From Procambarus clarkii (Eukaryota; Arthropoda; Malacostraca; Decapoda; Cambaridae), in assembly GCF_040958095.1 (NCBI RefSeq), contig NC_091237.1, positions 14,238,364-14,302,363 of the forward strand: a stretch of DNA of 64,000 nt, read 5' to 3'. Positions within the stretch are counted from its first letter, which is position 1, and each line of letters starts with the position of its first letter. The translations under genes were made by a program, and so were the position numbers. This document shows positions 12,483-24,145 of this stretch, piece by piece. The notes under the pieces were generated by a model. The model made no database searches, was not told the origin of the DNA, and worked only from the letters and a program-made list of their open reading frames with translations.

Positions 12483-12492
12483 AAAAGACTAC

Positions 12493-13337
12493 TAAACACT
12501 TGGAAATGCGTCAGAATCCTACGAGGCTACGGGACACATGAGGTACGGTACCTGCTCCTTCGGGACCGCTCTTAACACAAGGAGGTCTCCTGCCAAAACC
12601 TTTCTAACAGCATCTTCACGACCTTGCCAAACCGGGTGCTTTCAGTCGTACACTGCAAATCCTTATTAAATACTTTGGAGGTTGATTCAGTAAATATTGT
12701 CGGTGATTACACACCTACTTATTACTATTTTCAAAATATTTGAAATATTCAAATATTTTAAAAAATATATCATAGGCTTGCATTTCAACATAGACTTTTA
12801 TCTATGATAATAAAGCGACCTTGCAAGGACAGGATGTGATAGTTAAACGCTTAAAAAATAAAAGAACGTGCCTTTTAAGGAAGATTCTTATTAACTCTAG
12901 TACAATTTTTGTTTGTCAACAAATATAGGCGTTTGCCTGGGAATGGCTTGTTTAGGAGAGTTCACAAATTTTATTTTGTCTGCTGCTAAGCTGAACTGAC
13001 TTTCTTTGTATGTTAATTGAATTTTATTTCATATTTTTATTAATTAAAACTCATCAAGGTTAATATTAAAAGCGTTTATCATTAAAGATAATGTACGGTG
13101 AAATTCTTTTGAGAATTTGAACTTTTCCTCGTTCTTTTTAGTGAGAATTTAACTTTAACTTTTGAAGTAACAATATCTATTTTAATTTAATTATTTACCA
13201 TTTTAAAACACTAACAACTATTCAACTGTATGGGATAAATTTAATTAAATTTTAGTGTAGAACGAAAGCCTAGCATAATCCTAGAAAAGCAGAGGGCTAG
13301 ATTTGGCACGAAAACCTTTATTTTTTTAAATTTTGCC
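12493..13337. other. No gene recognised
   Basis: AT-rich towards its right end. No coding or RNA family recognised. Confidence 0.4.
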
Positions 13338-13815
13338 CCGAGGGGCGAGTTTATTGGGCAGCACCACTCATCCTGTGAGTGGACATATCGCCATAGTGAC
13401 AGTATTGGGCAGCACCACTCATCCTGTGAGTGGACACACCGCCATAGTGACAGTATTGGGCAGCACCACTCATCCTGTGAGTGGACACACCGCCATAGTG
13501 ACAGTATTGGGCAGCACCACTCATCCTGTGAGTGGACACACCGCCATAGTGACAGTATTGGGCAGCACCACTCATCCTGTGAGTGGACACACCACCATAG
13601 TGACAGTATTGGGCAGCACCACTCATCCTGTGAGTGGACACACCGCCATTGTGACAGTATTGGGCAGCGCCACTCATCCTGTGAGTGGACACACCGCCAT
13701 AGTGACAGTATTGGGCAGCGCCACTCATCCTGTGAGTGGACATATCGCCATAGTGACAGTATTGGGCAGCGCCACTCATCCTGTGAGTGACACACCACCA
13801 TAGCAGCATGTACAA
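13338..13815. repeat. 51-bp minisatellite, nine units
   Basis: Unit starts ATTGGGCAGCACCACTCATC and contains the hairpin CCACTCA-TCCTG-TGAGTGG. Because 51 is a multiple of three, frames of 17-residue repeats stay open on both strands (LGSTTHPVSGHTAIVTV on plus). I consider these non-coding. The first and last units continue into single-copy flanks (CCCGAGGGGCGAG left, AGCAGCATGTACAACACC right). Confidence 0.93.
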
Positions 13816-13962
13816 CACCCCCCCCCCCCCCTCCAATAGGTAGAAAACCCGCTGGGTTGTTCATCCTGTCACTTGTACCCAGACACAGCTGGGACTTGCT
13901 TAACTGTCTCAAGTGAACAGCTCCTCAAACAAGAAGATTAACATTTGTCAACCCTTAAAATC

Positions 13963-14220
13963 TTACGTTATCTTACGGGTGCAAAATGAGGGGAATTTTT
14001 TAAGAACAGTATCGATATTTGACAAATAGTGTTTTCCTAACTCAAACAATATGGGGTTTATTATTCTACACATATTTCTAATGTCTCTCAGGTGTTCACA
14101 TTCTCTCAGGTAGTGGTCAAGGCGGTGTCCGTCAGTCTTATCACAGATTCTGCAACTCCGCTGCTCAACTGTTGTTTCCATTCCGAATCTCTATGGATAT
14201 TTGTATCCAAGACGGATTCT
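13963..14220 (-). pseudogene. C-terminal zinc-knuckle fragment of a non-LTR RT (family 3)
   Basis: The minus-strand frame reads ARIRLGYKYP, a stop, RFGMETTVEQ and then CRICDKTDGHRLDHYLREC. Cysteines and histidines are spaced C-x2-C-x5-H-x3-H-x4-C, the same spacing as in the copy at 46011-46331 (CKLCQQNYSHTLRHYVMEC). The RLRLGYKY lead-in is also shared. The stop codon sits where the other copy has Trp, so this is a relic. The motif is typical of the C-terminus of some APE-type non-LTR retrotransposons. No upstream RT domain is visible. Confidence 0.75.
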
Positions 14221-14825
14221 TGCTATTATAACAGGAAACTATTATATCAAGATTAAATTAGAGGATTATATTTGTTGAACAACATTGCAACGCAGAATTA
14301 TGTTAAGATGACAAGAAGGAGACCTCAACTTTCAGTAAGAAAAGGAATCCACAGAGAATGCAAAACTGTTAAAGCCCATAGCTTTAACAGATGCTTCTGG
14401 GTAGATAGATCTTGGAATATCTCTTCGATGAATATAGTTGGCCATAAGCAAAGGTTGAATGTCTTTGCGGTTTGAGGGAAGTAGAGCCTGAACCCGTAGG
14501 ACGATTCAGTGCTCGGAAGACGAAAGCTTCTGTTGATAATGTTCACAGTGGACGGTCTTGACTTTGCTTGTAGAAGGAAAGCTATGCTTGACAACGCTCC
14601 TGGAGGAAAACCTTGCTTAATTAACACCACGTGCGGAAAGAAAGCATTTGTCTGACAGATATTATGGACTGTGACCGGGTCATGACCTGGTCAAGCGTGT
14701 ATCCAAGCTGAAGTTGTTAAGAAACTTGTTTAAAGAAAACCCTGTCTGCACATCAAGGCTCACTACGGAGTCTAGTTAAAAGATAGACGTTCGAGGCAAA
14801 GGAGCAGTTACTAAAGAGTAGTAAC
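14221..14825. other. No gene recognised
   Basis: A 101-codon minus-strand frame at 14325-14630 has no recognisable domain. It could be upstream sequence of the RT family 3 fragment, but I see no motif to support that. Confidence 0.3.
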
Positions 14826-14903
14826 AATTGCTGTTGTTGTTTGAGTTTCGCTACCTGGATCAGAAAGTTCCAAGTAGCACCGGCTATAGTGAGCCCGTAA
14901 TGA
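14826..14903 (+). repeat. Two-hairpin interspersed repeat H1
   Basis: GTTGTTGTTTGAGTTTCGCT, then GCTACCTGGA...GTTCCAAGTAGC and CCGGCTATAGTGAGCCCGTA. Hairpin 2 carries one change. Confidence 0.85.
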
Positions 14904-15440
14904 GAGTAGTAACAAGCTAAACTCAACAGCGCTCGCTAGATATTGATAAACAACGAGATAAGGTAACTTTTTTTTGGCAAATAAGATTATATGTATGCCA
15001 ACATTACCGAGAAGGAATTGAAAACGAGGTGTGATAATTACATAACCGCAACGCAATATTTACATTTTTTTTTGCAATTTTTTGTATTTTATTTTTAACG
15101 TTGGTTGCGTCGTGCTTGCTGGGATAACATGAGATAAATTGTGGAATTTGTATTTTAATACTGAATGGTAAGGAAAGTCTAGAGAGGGGAGAGAAAGAGA
15201 GATCAGGAAGTATCAAATGTCAAGGAGCAACTGAACGTGACCCCTGGAAACTCTTGAGGTGGTGAAGGCAGTGGCATGATAGGCAGGGTAGAATGGCATG
15301 AGAGGCATGATGGGAAGGACATGGGAGGCAGGATGGTATGGTATGAGAGGGCAAGTGAGGTTTAGAGGCATTTGTAACATATGGTTATTTAAGGATAATT
15401 TGTGTACTATGGAATTCTATGAATAGAAAGGAAGTGTTCC
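14904..15440. other. No gene recognised
   Basis: From 15270 to 15360, AGGCA and GGCATGA words recur (a decayed minisatellite-like lead-in). No coding signal. Confidence 0.4.
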
Positions 15441-16735
15441 ATGTGGAAAGGCAGCGTACCATGGGTAGAGGCAGCGTACCATGGGTAGAGGCAGCGTACC
15501 ATGGGTAGAGGCAGCGTACCATGGGTAGAGGCAGCGTACCATGGGTAGAGGCAGCGTACCATGGGTAGAGGCAGCGTACCATGGGTAGAGGCAGCGTACC
15601 ATGGGTAGCGAGGCAGCGTACCATGGGTAGCGAGGCAGCGTACCATGGGTAGAGGCAGCGTACCATGGGTAGCGAGGCAGCGTACCATGGGTAGAGGCAG
15701 CGTACCATGGGTAGAGGCAGCGTACCATGGGTAGAGGCAGCGTACCATGGGTAGCGAGGCAGCGTACCATGGGTAGAGGCAGCGTACCATGGGTAGAGGC
15801 AGCGTACCATGGGTAGAGGCAGCGTACCATGGGTAGCGAGGCAGCGTACCATGGGTAGAGGCAGCGTACCATGGGTAGAGGCAGCGTACCATGGGTAGAG
15901 GCAGCGTACCATGGGTAGCGAGGCAGCGTACCATGGGTAGAGGCAGCGTACCATGGGTAGAGGCAGCGTACCATGGGTAGCGAGGCAGCGTACCATGGGT
16001 AGAGGCAGCGTACCATGGGTAGCGAGGCAGCGTACCATGGGTAGAGGCAGCGTACCATGGGTAGAGGCAGCGTACCATGGGTAGCGAGGCAGCGTACCAT
16101 GGGTAGAGGCAGCGTACCATGGGTAGAGGCAGCGTACCATGGGTAGAGGCAGCGTACCATGGGTAGCGAGGCAGCGTACCATGGGTAGAGGCAGCGTACC
16201 ATGGGTAGAGGCAGCGTACCATGGGTAGCGAGGCAGCGTACCATGGGTAGAGGCAGCGTACCATGGGTAGAGGCAGCGTACCATGGGTAGAGGCAGCGTA
16301 CCATGGGTAGAGGCAGCGTACCATGGGTAGAGGCAGCGTACCATGGATAGCGAGGCAGCGTACCATGGGTAGGAGGCAGCGTCCCATGGGTAGAGGCAGC
16401 GTCCCATGGGTAGAGGCAGCGTACCATGGGTAGCGAGGCAGCGTACCATGGATAGCGGGGCAGCGTACCATGGGTAGGAGGCAGCGTCCCATGGGTAGAG
16501 GCAGCGTCCCATGGGTAGAGGCAGCGTACCATGGGTAGCGAGGCAGCGTACCATGGATAGCGGGGCAGCGTACCATGGGTAGTGAGGCAGCGTACCATGG
16601 GTAGAGGCAGCGTACCATGGGTAGAGGCAGTGTACCATGGGTAGAGGCAGTGTACCATGGATAGCGAGGCAGCGTACCATGTTTAGCGAGGCAGTGTCCT
16701 ATAGGGGGGTACCCTACCTTACCATGCAGCAAAGC
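15441..16735. repeat. 20/22-bp minisatellite, about 60 units
   Basis: Units GTACCATGGGTAGAGGCAGC (20 bp) are interspersed with 22-bp variants carrying GCG before AGGCAGC. The right edge is diverged, with GTCCCATGG and GGATAGCGGGG variants. No unit contains a minus-strand stop, so all three minus frames stay open for over 1.2 kb. None is a plausible protein. Confidence 0.97.
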
Positions 16736-16863
16736 AGTGTACCATATAAGATACTTCTCCAATGGTATGAAGTATAGTTTACAAAAAAAGGTAAGGCGGG
16801 CAGGTACCACAAGGTCAGGGAGTACAGTCGTGAAGTATAGCTAACAAACCCAATCATCCGTAC

Positions 16864-17022
16864 GATTGATTGATTGATAAAGATTAAGCCACCCAAAAGG
16901 TGGCACGGGCATGAATAGCCCGTAAGTGGTGGCCCTTTTGAGCCATTACCAGTATCAAGAGCTGATACTGGAGATCTGTGGAGGTGCGACTGCACCCTGC
17001 GTGACGGGAGATGTCTCCCGTA
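16864..17022 (+). repeat. Multi-hairpin interspersed repeat H2, long copy
   Basis: After GATTGATTGATAAAGATTAA come consecutive hairpins: GCCACC/GGTGGC, ACGGGC/GCCCGT, TGGC/GCCA, CCAGTATCA/TGATACTGG, GGTGC/GCACC and ACGGGAGA/TCTCCCGT. The first two match the two-hairpin layout of H1 although the sequences differ. Confidence 0.8.
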
Positions 17023-17070
17023 TCATCGGTACAAGACACTCAACCCTATATAATAGCTAAATGGCTTCTC

Positions 17071-17240
17071 ACACACTAGGGGCTATTCATGCCCATGCCA
17101 CCTCTTTGTGATGGCTTAATCTTCAACAACACGCTTCTGAACTGATTGATTGATGAAGAATAAGATACCCAAGAGGTGGCACGGGCATGAATAACCCGTA
17201 AATCCTTCTCACAAAAGCCTCTTTGGTGACTTAATCTTGC
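17071..17240. repeat. Cluster of H2 fragments in alternating orientation
   Basis: 17071-17130 is a minus copy (reads AAGATTAAGCCATCA and GGGCATGAATAGCCC on the complement). 17142-17201 is a plus copy with GGTGGCACGGGCATGAATAA. 17203-17235 is a minus fragment around TTGGTGACTTAATCTTG. Confidence 0.7.
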
Positions 17241-18104
<864 letters not shown>

Positions 18105-18225
18105 TTGAATATGACCGAAAGGGTAAGATTAATAATTCTAACACGAATCTTCTCAATATTTCTTACGTTCTTCTTCACTGTCGAGGGTAATTGATAAATT
18201 AATTCTCCAAAATTCATTCTTTATT

Positions 18226-18350
18226 ACACACAGAGATCACAATAACGTAATGCATCAAATGAACAAATCCACAAGGGCCGTGACGAGGATTCGAACCTGC
18301 GTCCGGCAGCATCCCCGGATGCTCCCGGAGTCACGGCCCTTGTGGATATT
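18226..18350 (-). mobile_element. SINE family B nested in a PLE, with perfect target-site duplication
   Basis: Minus-oriented tRNA-like body (B box GGTTCGAATCC on the complement) with the 3' tail at the left (ACACACAGAGATCACAATAA). The right end repeats the family 3' block in plus orientation (TCACGGCCCTTGTGGATAT), giving 16-bp inverted arms CCACAAGGGCCGTGAC. The direct repeat TTCATTCTTTATT lies on both sides (18213-18225 and 18351-18363). Confidence 0.88.
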
Positions 18351-18380
18351 TTCATTCTTTATTCCTGATCTGATGCCTGA

Positions 18381-18414
18381 ACGCGTTTCGTAATGCTTAT
18401 TATATTTTCAAAGA
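18381..18414 (-). ncRNA. Structured motif shared by the PLE 3' region and F1 repeats (diverged copy)
   Basis: On the minus strand: TTGAAAAT, then a weak hairpin TAAT-AAGC-ATTA, then CGAAACGCG. The parallel site in the other PLE copy (49677-49710) reads GAGAAT, GTAAT-ACGA-ATTAC, GAAACGCG. Whether it acts as RNA is inference. Confidence 0.4.
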
Positions 18415-18525
18415 CTTAGTTTACACATAAAATTCTTATACTCGTTTTGAGTGAGGTGACAAAGATATGACAGAACACGAAACAATGGGTATGAGAACAT
18501 AAGAATGGAAGTAACTGCAGAAGGG

Positions 18526-18988
18526 CTATTGGCCCATACTTCCTCTTGCTGCTTCCATGTTGATTCTTGAAGTGGGTAGAATATAGTTGTGGATTAATTG
18601 GCTGTTGATTGCTGGTGTTGACTTTTTGATGTGTAGTGCCTCGCTGATGTTGAGTCTCCTGCTATCGCTGTATTTATCAATGATTTCTGTGTTGCTTGTT
18701 AAGATTTCTCTGGTGATGGTCTGGTTCTGAGAAGAGATTATATGTTCCTTGATGGAGCCCTGTTTGTGCATAGTTAATCGCCTAGAAAGAGACGTTGTTG
18801 TCTTGCCTATATACTGAGATCTTTGGGGCTTACAGTCCCCAAGCGGGCATGTGAAGGCATAGACGACGTTTGTTTCCTTCAGGGCGTTCTGTTTGATGTC
18901 TGGGGAGTTTTCATGAGTAGGTTGGCCGTTTTTTGTTTTTTTGTAGTAAATTGTCAATTGTATCTTCTGATTTTTGTCTGAAAAATTC
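18526..18988 (-). pseudogene. GIY-YIG endonuclease domain of a Penelope-like retroelement
   Basis: The minus-strand frame (18526-19026) encodes a GIY-YIG nuclease domain. NVVY (residues 53-56) stands in for GIY, a Cys pair CPLGDC lies between the two motifs as in PLE-type domains, YIG is at 72-74, and the catalytic-Arg region SLSRR follows at 79-83. Next come IKEH and SEALHIK (likely metal-binding Glu) and PAINSQ. In PLEs this domain lies C-terminal to the RT and nicks target DNA; no RT is present here, so this is a 5'-truncated copy. The first ~13 codons of the frame come from an inverted repeat (18990-19052) and are not part of the domain. The frame itself is free of stops, suggesting a fairly young insertion. 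Confidence 0.85.
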
Positions 18989-19052
18989 CCCCCAGACACC
19001 AAACAGAACGTTCTGAAGGAAACCAACGTCGTCTATGCCTTCACATGCCCGC
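18843..19052. repeat. 63-bp inverted repeat at the truncated end of the PLE
   Basis: 18843-18905 is repeated in opposite orientation at 18990-19052 with a few mismatches and an 84-bp spacer. The right arm re-encodes TNVVYAFTCP on the plus strand. This is a head-to-head duplication of PLE coding sequence. Confidence 0.9.
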
Positions 19053-19060
19053 ATGCAAAT

Positions 19061-20335
<1,275 letters not shown>

Positions 20336-20403
20336 ATTAAATGCGCAACCCAGTTTTACGCTAATGATTATTGGTTAGGAGTTAAATTTGTTTTTGTTTT
20401 AGA

Positions 20404-20697
20404 CTGGGTTATAACCTAACTTAACCTAACCTAACCTAACCTAAGCTAACTTAACCTAACCTAACCTAACCTAACCTAAGCTAACCTAACCTAACGTAAC
20501 CTAACCTAACCTAACTTAACCTAACCTAACCTAACCTAACCTAACTTAACCTAACCTAACCTAACCTAACCTAACCTAACCTAACCTAACCTAACTTAAC
20601 CTAACCTAACCTAAGCTAACCTAACCTAACCTAAGCTAACCTAACCTAACTTAACCTAACCTAACCTAACCTAACCTAACCTAACCTAACCTAACCT
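20404..20697. repeat. Interstitial telomere-type array (CCTAA)n
   Basis: About 58 units of CCTAA (TTAGG on the complement), the standard arthropod telomere repeat, with scattered CTTAA and GCTAA variants. It is embedded in single-copy and transposon DNA. Confidence 0.95.
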
Positions 20698-20825
20698 TGG
20701 CAGTGTTTGGCGTCTTGAACCGTATAAATAGTATATATATGACAAGCAAAGTTTTGATGCCCCGACAAATACGAATTCGCGCGTTTATGGCCTTTTTGGC
20801 ATCGTATGGTAAACGACCAAACCAT

Positions 20826-21086
20826 GGGGCCAGATTCACGAAAGCACTTACGCAAACACTTACGAACCTGTACATGTTTTCTCAATCTTTGGCGGCTTTG
20901 TTTACAATTATTAAACACTTAATGAGCTCCGAAGCACCAGGAGGCTGTTTATAACAATAACAACAGTTGTTTGACAAGTTTTCATGCTTGTAAGCTGTTT
21001 AATAAATGTAACCAAAGCCGTCAAAGATTGAGGAAAGATGTACACGTTCGTAAGTGCTTGCGTAACTGTTTCGTGAATCTGGCCCC
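20826..21086 (+). mobile_element. MITE M1 (inverted-repeat element), copy 1
   Basis: Begins GGGGCCAGATTCACGAAAGC and ends with the near-complement (TTTCGTGAATCTGGCCCC). Complementarity continues well inward around a centre at CAATAACAACAGTTG. No coding capacity, so non-autonomous. A second copy lies in the opposite internal orientation at 34539-34800. Confidence 0.92.
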
Positions 21087-21429
21087 TGGGTTCTGGGAAG
21101 TCACTAGGATATGAATTCCCTCACAAATTGTGTATATGAAATCACAATGAAGCTAAAGGTCAGTTAGCTGTACGATCTGGGTTTTTTTTCGTCCTAGCGA
21201 ACCGGTTGGTGGCGTAAGTAGCTCACTGACGAGTCACTGGGGTGTCTCCCCCACCATTGTCCACCCCCTCCCCCTCATACTGCTGTTCACTCCCACACAC
21301 ACCTGCCACAACACGACAGGTTCACTCCTGGCCTCAGACTACGCCCACACCTGGCTTCACACATCACCACAAACATCTGGTGTCAAACCCTTCCGATTCC
21401 CGTAACTGTATTCAGTCCCCCAACGCTTG
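21087..21429. other. No gene recognised
   Basis: C-rich right half leading into a degenerate repeat. No coding family. Confidence 0.4.
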
Positions 21430-21650
21430 GTTCATTCCTGGCTTCTGACCACACCCTTACCCCGAGTATATCTGACTTCAGACTCCACCCCACCCTCGCC
21501 CACACCTGGTTTCAGACGTTTTCCCTCCCACTCTCACACCTGGCTTCAGACCTCACTACACTCATTCCCACACCTGGCTTCAGACCTCACTACACTCATT
21601 CCCACACCTGGCTTTATAGACCACCCCACCTCATGGGTTCAGACGCCATG
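21430..21650. repeat. Degenerate CACACCTGGCTTCAGAC tandem repeat
   Basis: Units of about 33 bp. The last three are near identical (CTCACTACACTCATTCC), those to the left more diverged. Confidence 0.75.
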
Positions 21651-21664
21651 TCATCTCCACATCT

Positions 21665-21783
21665 GAGGTTAGGTTAGGTTAGGTTAGGTTAAGTTAGGTT
21701 AGGTTAGGTTAGGTTAGATTAGATTAGGTTAGGTTAGGTTAGGTTAGGTTAGGTTAGGTTTGGTTAGATTAGGTTAGGTTAGA
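21665..21783. repeat. Interstitial telomere-type array (TTAGG)n
   Basis: About 24 units of TTAGG on the plus strand, opposite in orientation to the array at 20404-20697. Confidence 0.95.
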
Positions 21784-22116
21784 CTGGCATCAGCCCAGTT
21801 ATGGCACACTGCTGCTAACTAGTCATAAAGTATTACGACCAAACAACCCAAATTACTAAACTAATTATCTCTGTTCTTAGTTAAAAATAGATTACCATAG
21901 ATGTTCTAAATGAAACTGCAAGCTGAGCTGTTCTAGGATCAGCTAAGCCTGTTCCTAGAAGCTTTATTTAGTTGTTTAGCATTTTATTAGCTTTCATTAA
22001 GCGTACATTTTATTTAGTGCTGGGTTATAAATGTTAGTTGCTGGAGGCAGCTGTGTGCCAGAGCCTTAATATAGTCAGCTGACTTGATTTTACGCTTATC
22101 TACGAATTGATTGAAC
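21784..22116. other. No gene recognised
   Basis: AT-rich, nothing familiar. Confidence 0.4.
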
Positions 22117-22187
22117 GTTGTTGTTTATTATTTGCTACCTGGAACAAAAAGTTCCAAGTAGCACGGGCTATGGTGAGCCCGTAGTGG
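22117..22187 (+). repeat. Two-hairpin interspersed repeat H1
   Basis: GTTGTTGTTTATTATTTGCT, then GGAACAAAAAGTTCC inside GCTACC/GTAGC, then ACGGGCTATGGTGAGCCCGT. Confidence 0.9.
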
Positions 22188-22384
22188 AGTTGTGTGAGTG
22201 AACGTGTTCCAGTTATGAGTCAGTCTAGAAATGAATGATCGTTGGAGTGGTGATGACTGAGCATCTTGTGTTGTGGTTGGCTTGTATACCAGAAGAACTA
22301 GAAGGATCTTGAGAACATTGGTATTATACATAACAATAAGTCCATCAACATTTTTCTCTTGTTGAAGGCGCTAATGTACTACCC

Positions 22385-22775
22385 CAACCCGTTATCGCAC
22401 TTGCTTATAGTCAATATTGGCTTATTTAATAAGTGCATATGTGACATACTAATTGATTGTGAATATTTTAGTTTACCTTGAAAAGCTTCATAGAAAACAC
22501 CGACCTAACCTAACCTTCTTAGTATGTTAAGATAAGCATCTTATTGCTTCTTATTTACAATTATTACTTAACCTATCAACGGTATAGGTTAAGTTATAAT
22601 TGTAATTAAGTAGCAATAAGATGCTTATCTTAACATACTAAGAAGGTTAGGTGAGGTTGGTGTTTTCTATGAAGCTTTTCAAGGTAAACTAAAATATTCA
22701 CAATCAATTAGTATGTCACATATGCACTTATTAAATAAGCCAATATTGACTATAAGCAAGTGCGAGAACGGGTTG
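22385..22775. mobile_element. MITE M3, near-perfect 391-bp fold-back element
   Basis: Left arm from CAACCCGTTATCGCACTTGC, right arm ending GCAAGTGCGAGAACGGGTTG. Complementarity extends along almost the whole length, with the centre near 22580 (CCTATCAACGGTATAGG). Each arm holds a short telomere-like CCTAACCTAACC stretch. No coding capacity. Confidence 0.92.
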
Positions 22776-22963
22776 CAACCCCAGTCCAACCAGAGCGGGT
22801 CAAGATTAGAGATGAGTTCTCACATGGTTCTCTGCCTTGTTCAGGGTTCGAGTAAATGATGGGGTGCAGAGGCTATACAGGAGAGTGCTGCATACTCGAA
22901 ACGGAAGGGAACTAGTGCTTCACCTAAGGTTTTGCAACCCCTGCTGTCGCGAAGGGTCGGTTA

Positions 22964-23209
22964 GGAGCCGGTCGGCCGAGCGGACAGCACGCTGGACTTG
23001 TGATCCTGTGGTCCTGGGGTCGATCCCAGGCACCGGCGAGAAACAATGGGCAGAGTTTTTTTCACCCTATGCCCCTGTTACCTAGCAGTAAAATCGGTAC
23101 TTGGGTGTTAGTCAGCTGTCACGGGCTGCTTCCTAGGGGTGGAGGCCTGGTCGAGGACCGGGCCGCGGGGACACTAAAGCCCCGAAATTCTCTCAATATA
23201 ACCTCAAGA
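22964..23209 (+). mobile_element. SINE family A, full-length copy
   Basis: tRNA-like head GGAGCCGGTCGGCCGAGCGG with A box GGCCGAGCGG, a loop CTTGTGA that would place TGT as anticodon, and B box GGTCGATCCC. The body has GTTACCTAGCAGTAAAAT and CTGTCACGGGCTGCTTCCT, and the tail is ATAACCTCAAGA. Pol III transcription from the internal boxes is expected for such elements. Confidence 0.93.
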
Positions 23210-23547
23210 AGGGGCCTTATGAAGGGATGTGCCTTAGTTATGTAGATTTCTTGGTTGCTTTTCTTGTTGGGTTCAGCATATGACTCTTCATGGTCACTAT
23301 AGAGTCTAACCTCATCCCCAAATGTCTACAATTACTTAACACTTTATCCTCCACCCCAGAATCCTTCTGGGGTGAGGAATTTTCTGTTGCATATTGGCTT
23401 GGGGACCATTCCGGCTTCTTCCCACAAATGTTACTCACGTGACCCCTGCATGTGAGGTGATTTGATGAAATATCTGTGTCCAAAAAGATAACACAGAGTG
23501 CTATTGGGAATTAGGTTAAGGGTCTTATGAATTCCAATTCTTTTAAG
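23210..23547. other. No gene recognised
   Basis: An 81-codon minus frame (23238-23483) reads like a retroelement fragment (SNCRHLGMRLDSIVTMKSHM) but I cannot assign it. Confidence 0.25.
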
Positions 23548-23640
23548 AGTCGTTGTGGCCTAGTGGTGAAAGTACTGGACACGCTAAGGTGCTTGGAGAC
23601 CCTGGCTGTCTGGGTTCGAATTCTTTGAGTTCGAGTTTCT
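23548..23640 (+). mobile_element. tRNA-like SINE head (unassigned family)
   Basis: A-box-like GTGGCCTAGTGG and B-box GGTTCGAATTC spaced as in a tRNA with a long variable arm. It is followed directly by (TA)n. Unlike a real tRNA gene, it lacks a clear acceptor stem. Confidence 0.55.
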
Positions 23641-23641
23641 G

Positions 23642-23734
<93 letters not shown>
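23641..23734. repeat. (TA)n microsatellite
   Basis: Pure TA run. Confidence 0.97.
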
Positions 23735-23738
<4 letters not shown>

Positions 23739-24145
23739 ACCACCTTCGGCAGTGTTGTTAAGGCCTATAGGCTCAGAGAAGATGATAAAATGTCTTCAGA
23801 TAAATTGTAAACATTTTTCTGTGAAACAGTATGGCCATTTTCCGTCTACCACCTCTATGGTAGCGTTTGGTTACTTGCCAAAGGTATATAATATACAAAG
23901 CCATTACGTCACCTATTTTTCCCTATCACAAACCTAACATGAACATTATACAGTTAACCACCTCCCCGAGCACCACAGGGACCAGACCCGTGGCCAGGAG
24001 GCAGGAAGCATTTCCTCTCTGAACCGCAATGCTAAGGCGCTAGAATAAGAAGCGTGTCGTTCAGGGAGCTTTAATTATCGTAAATGATGTAGTTGCTGCG
24101 GACGTCTTACGTGCTGCTGTCTGTACGGGCATGTAGACCTCCAGC
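23735..24145. other. No gene recognised
   Basis: Nothing familiar on either strand. Confidence 0.4.

Larger units (their letters stand above)
18105..18530 (-). mobile_element. Penelope-like element, 3' noncoding region
   Basis: Parallel in order and sequence to 49553-49985. The shared blocks are TTAATAATTCTAACACGAAT, TTCTCCAAAATTCATT, TGAACGCGTTTCGTAAT, CAAAGACTTAGTTTACACAT and GAACACGAAACAATGGGTAT. It abuts the GIY-YIG reading frame on its right and a (TA)n tract on its left. A family B SINE interrupts it at 18226-18350. Confidence 0.75.

Noticed and set aside
13241-13912. Repeat proteins of 156-223 codons on both strands
   Set aside because: 51-bp minisatellite with a hairpin in each unit; both strands open.
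15385-16810. Three overlapping minus-strand frames of 413-467 codons
   Set aside because: They are three frames of the same 20/22-bp minisatellite, which lacks stop codons; unit length not divisible by three opens all frames.
18381-18414. Canonical hammerhead ribozyme in the PLE 3' region
   Set aside because: A hairpin followed by GAAA is present, but CUGANGA is not (TTGAAAAT/TTGAGAAT instead) and stems I and III are not found; kept only as a hammerhead-like layout.
20404-20697. True chromosome end
   Set aside because: Transposon and single-copy DNA continue on both sides, so the array is interstitial.
22964-23040. Possible tRNA gene with TGT anticodon
   Set aside because: It is the head of a full-length SINE A; the same head recurs in several copies followed by the SINE body.
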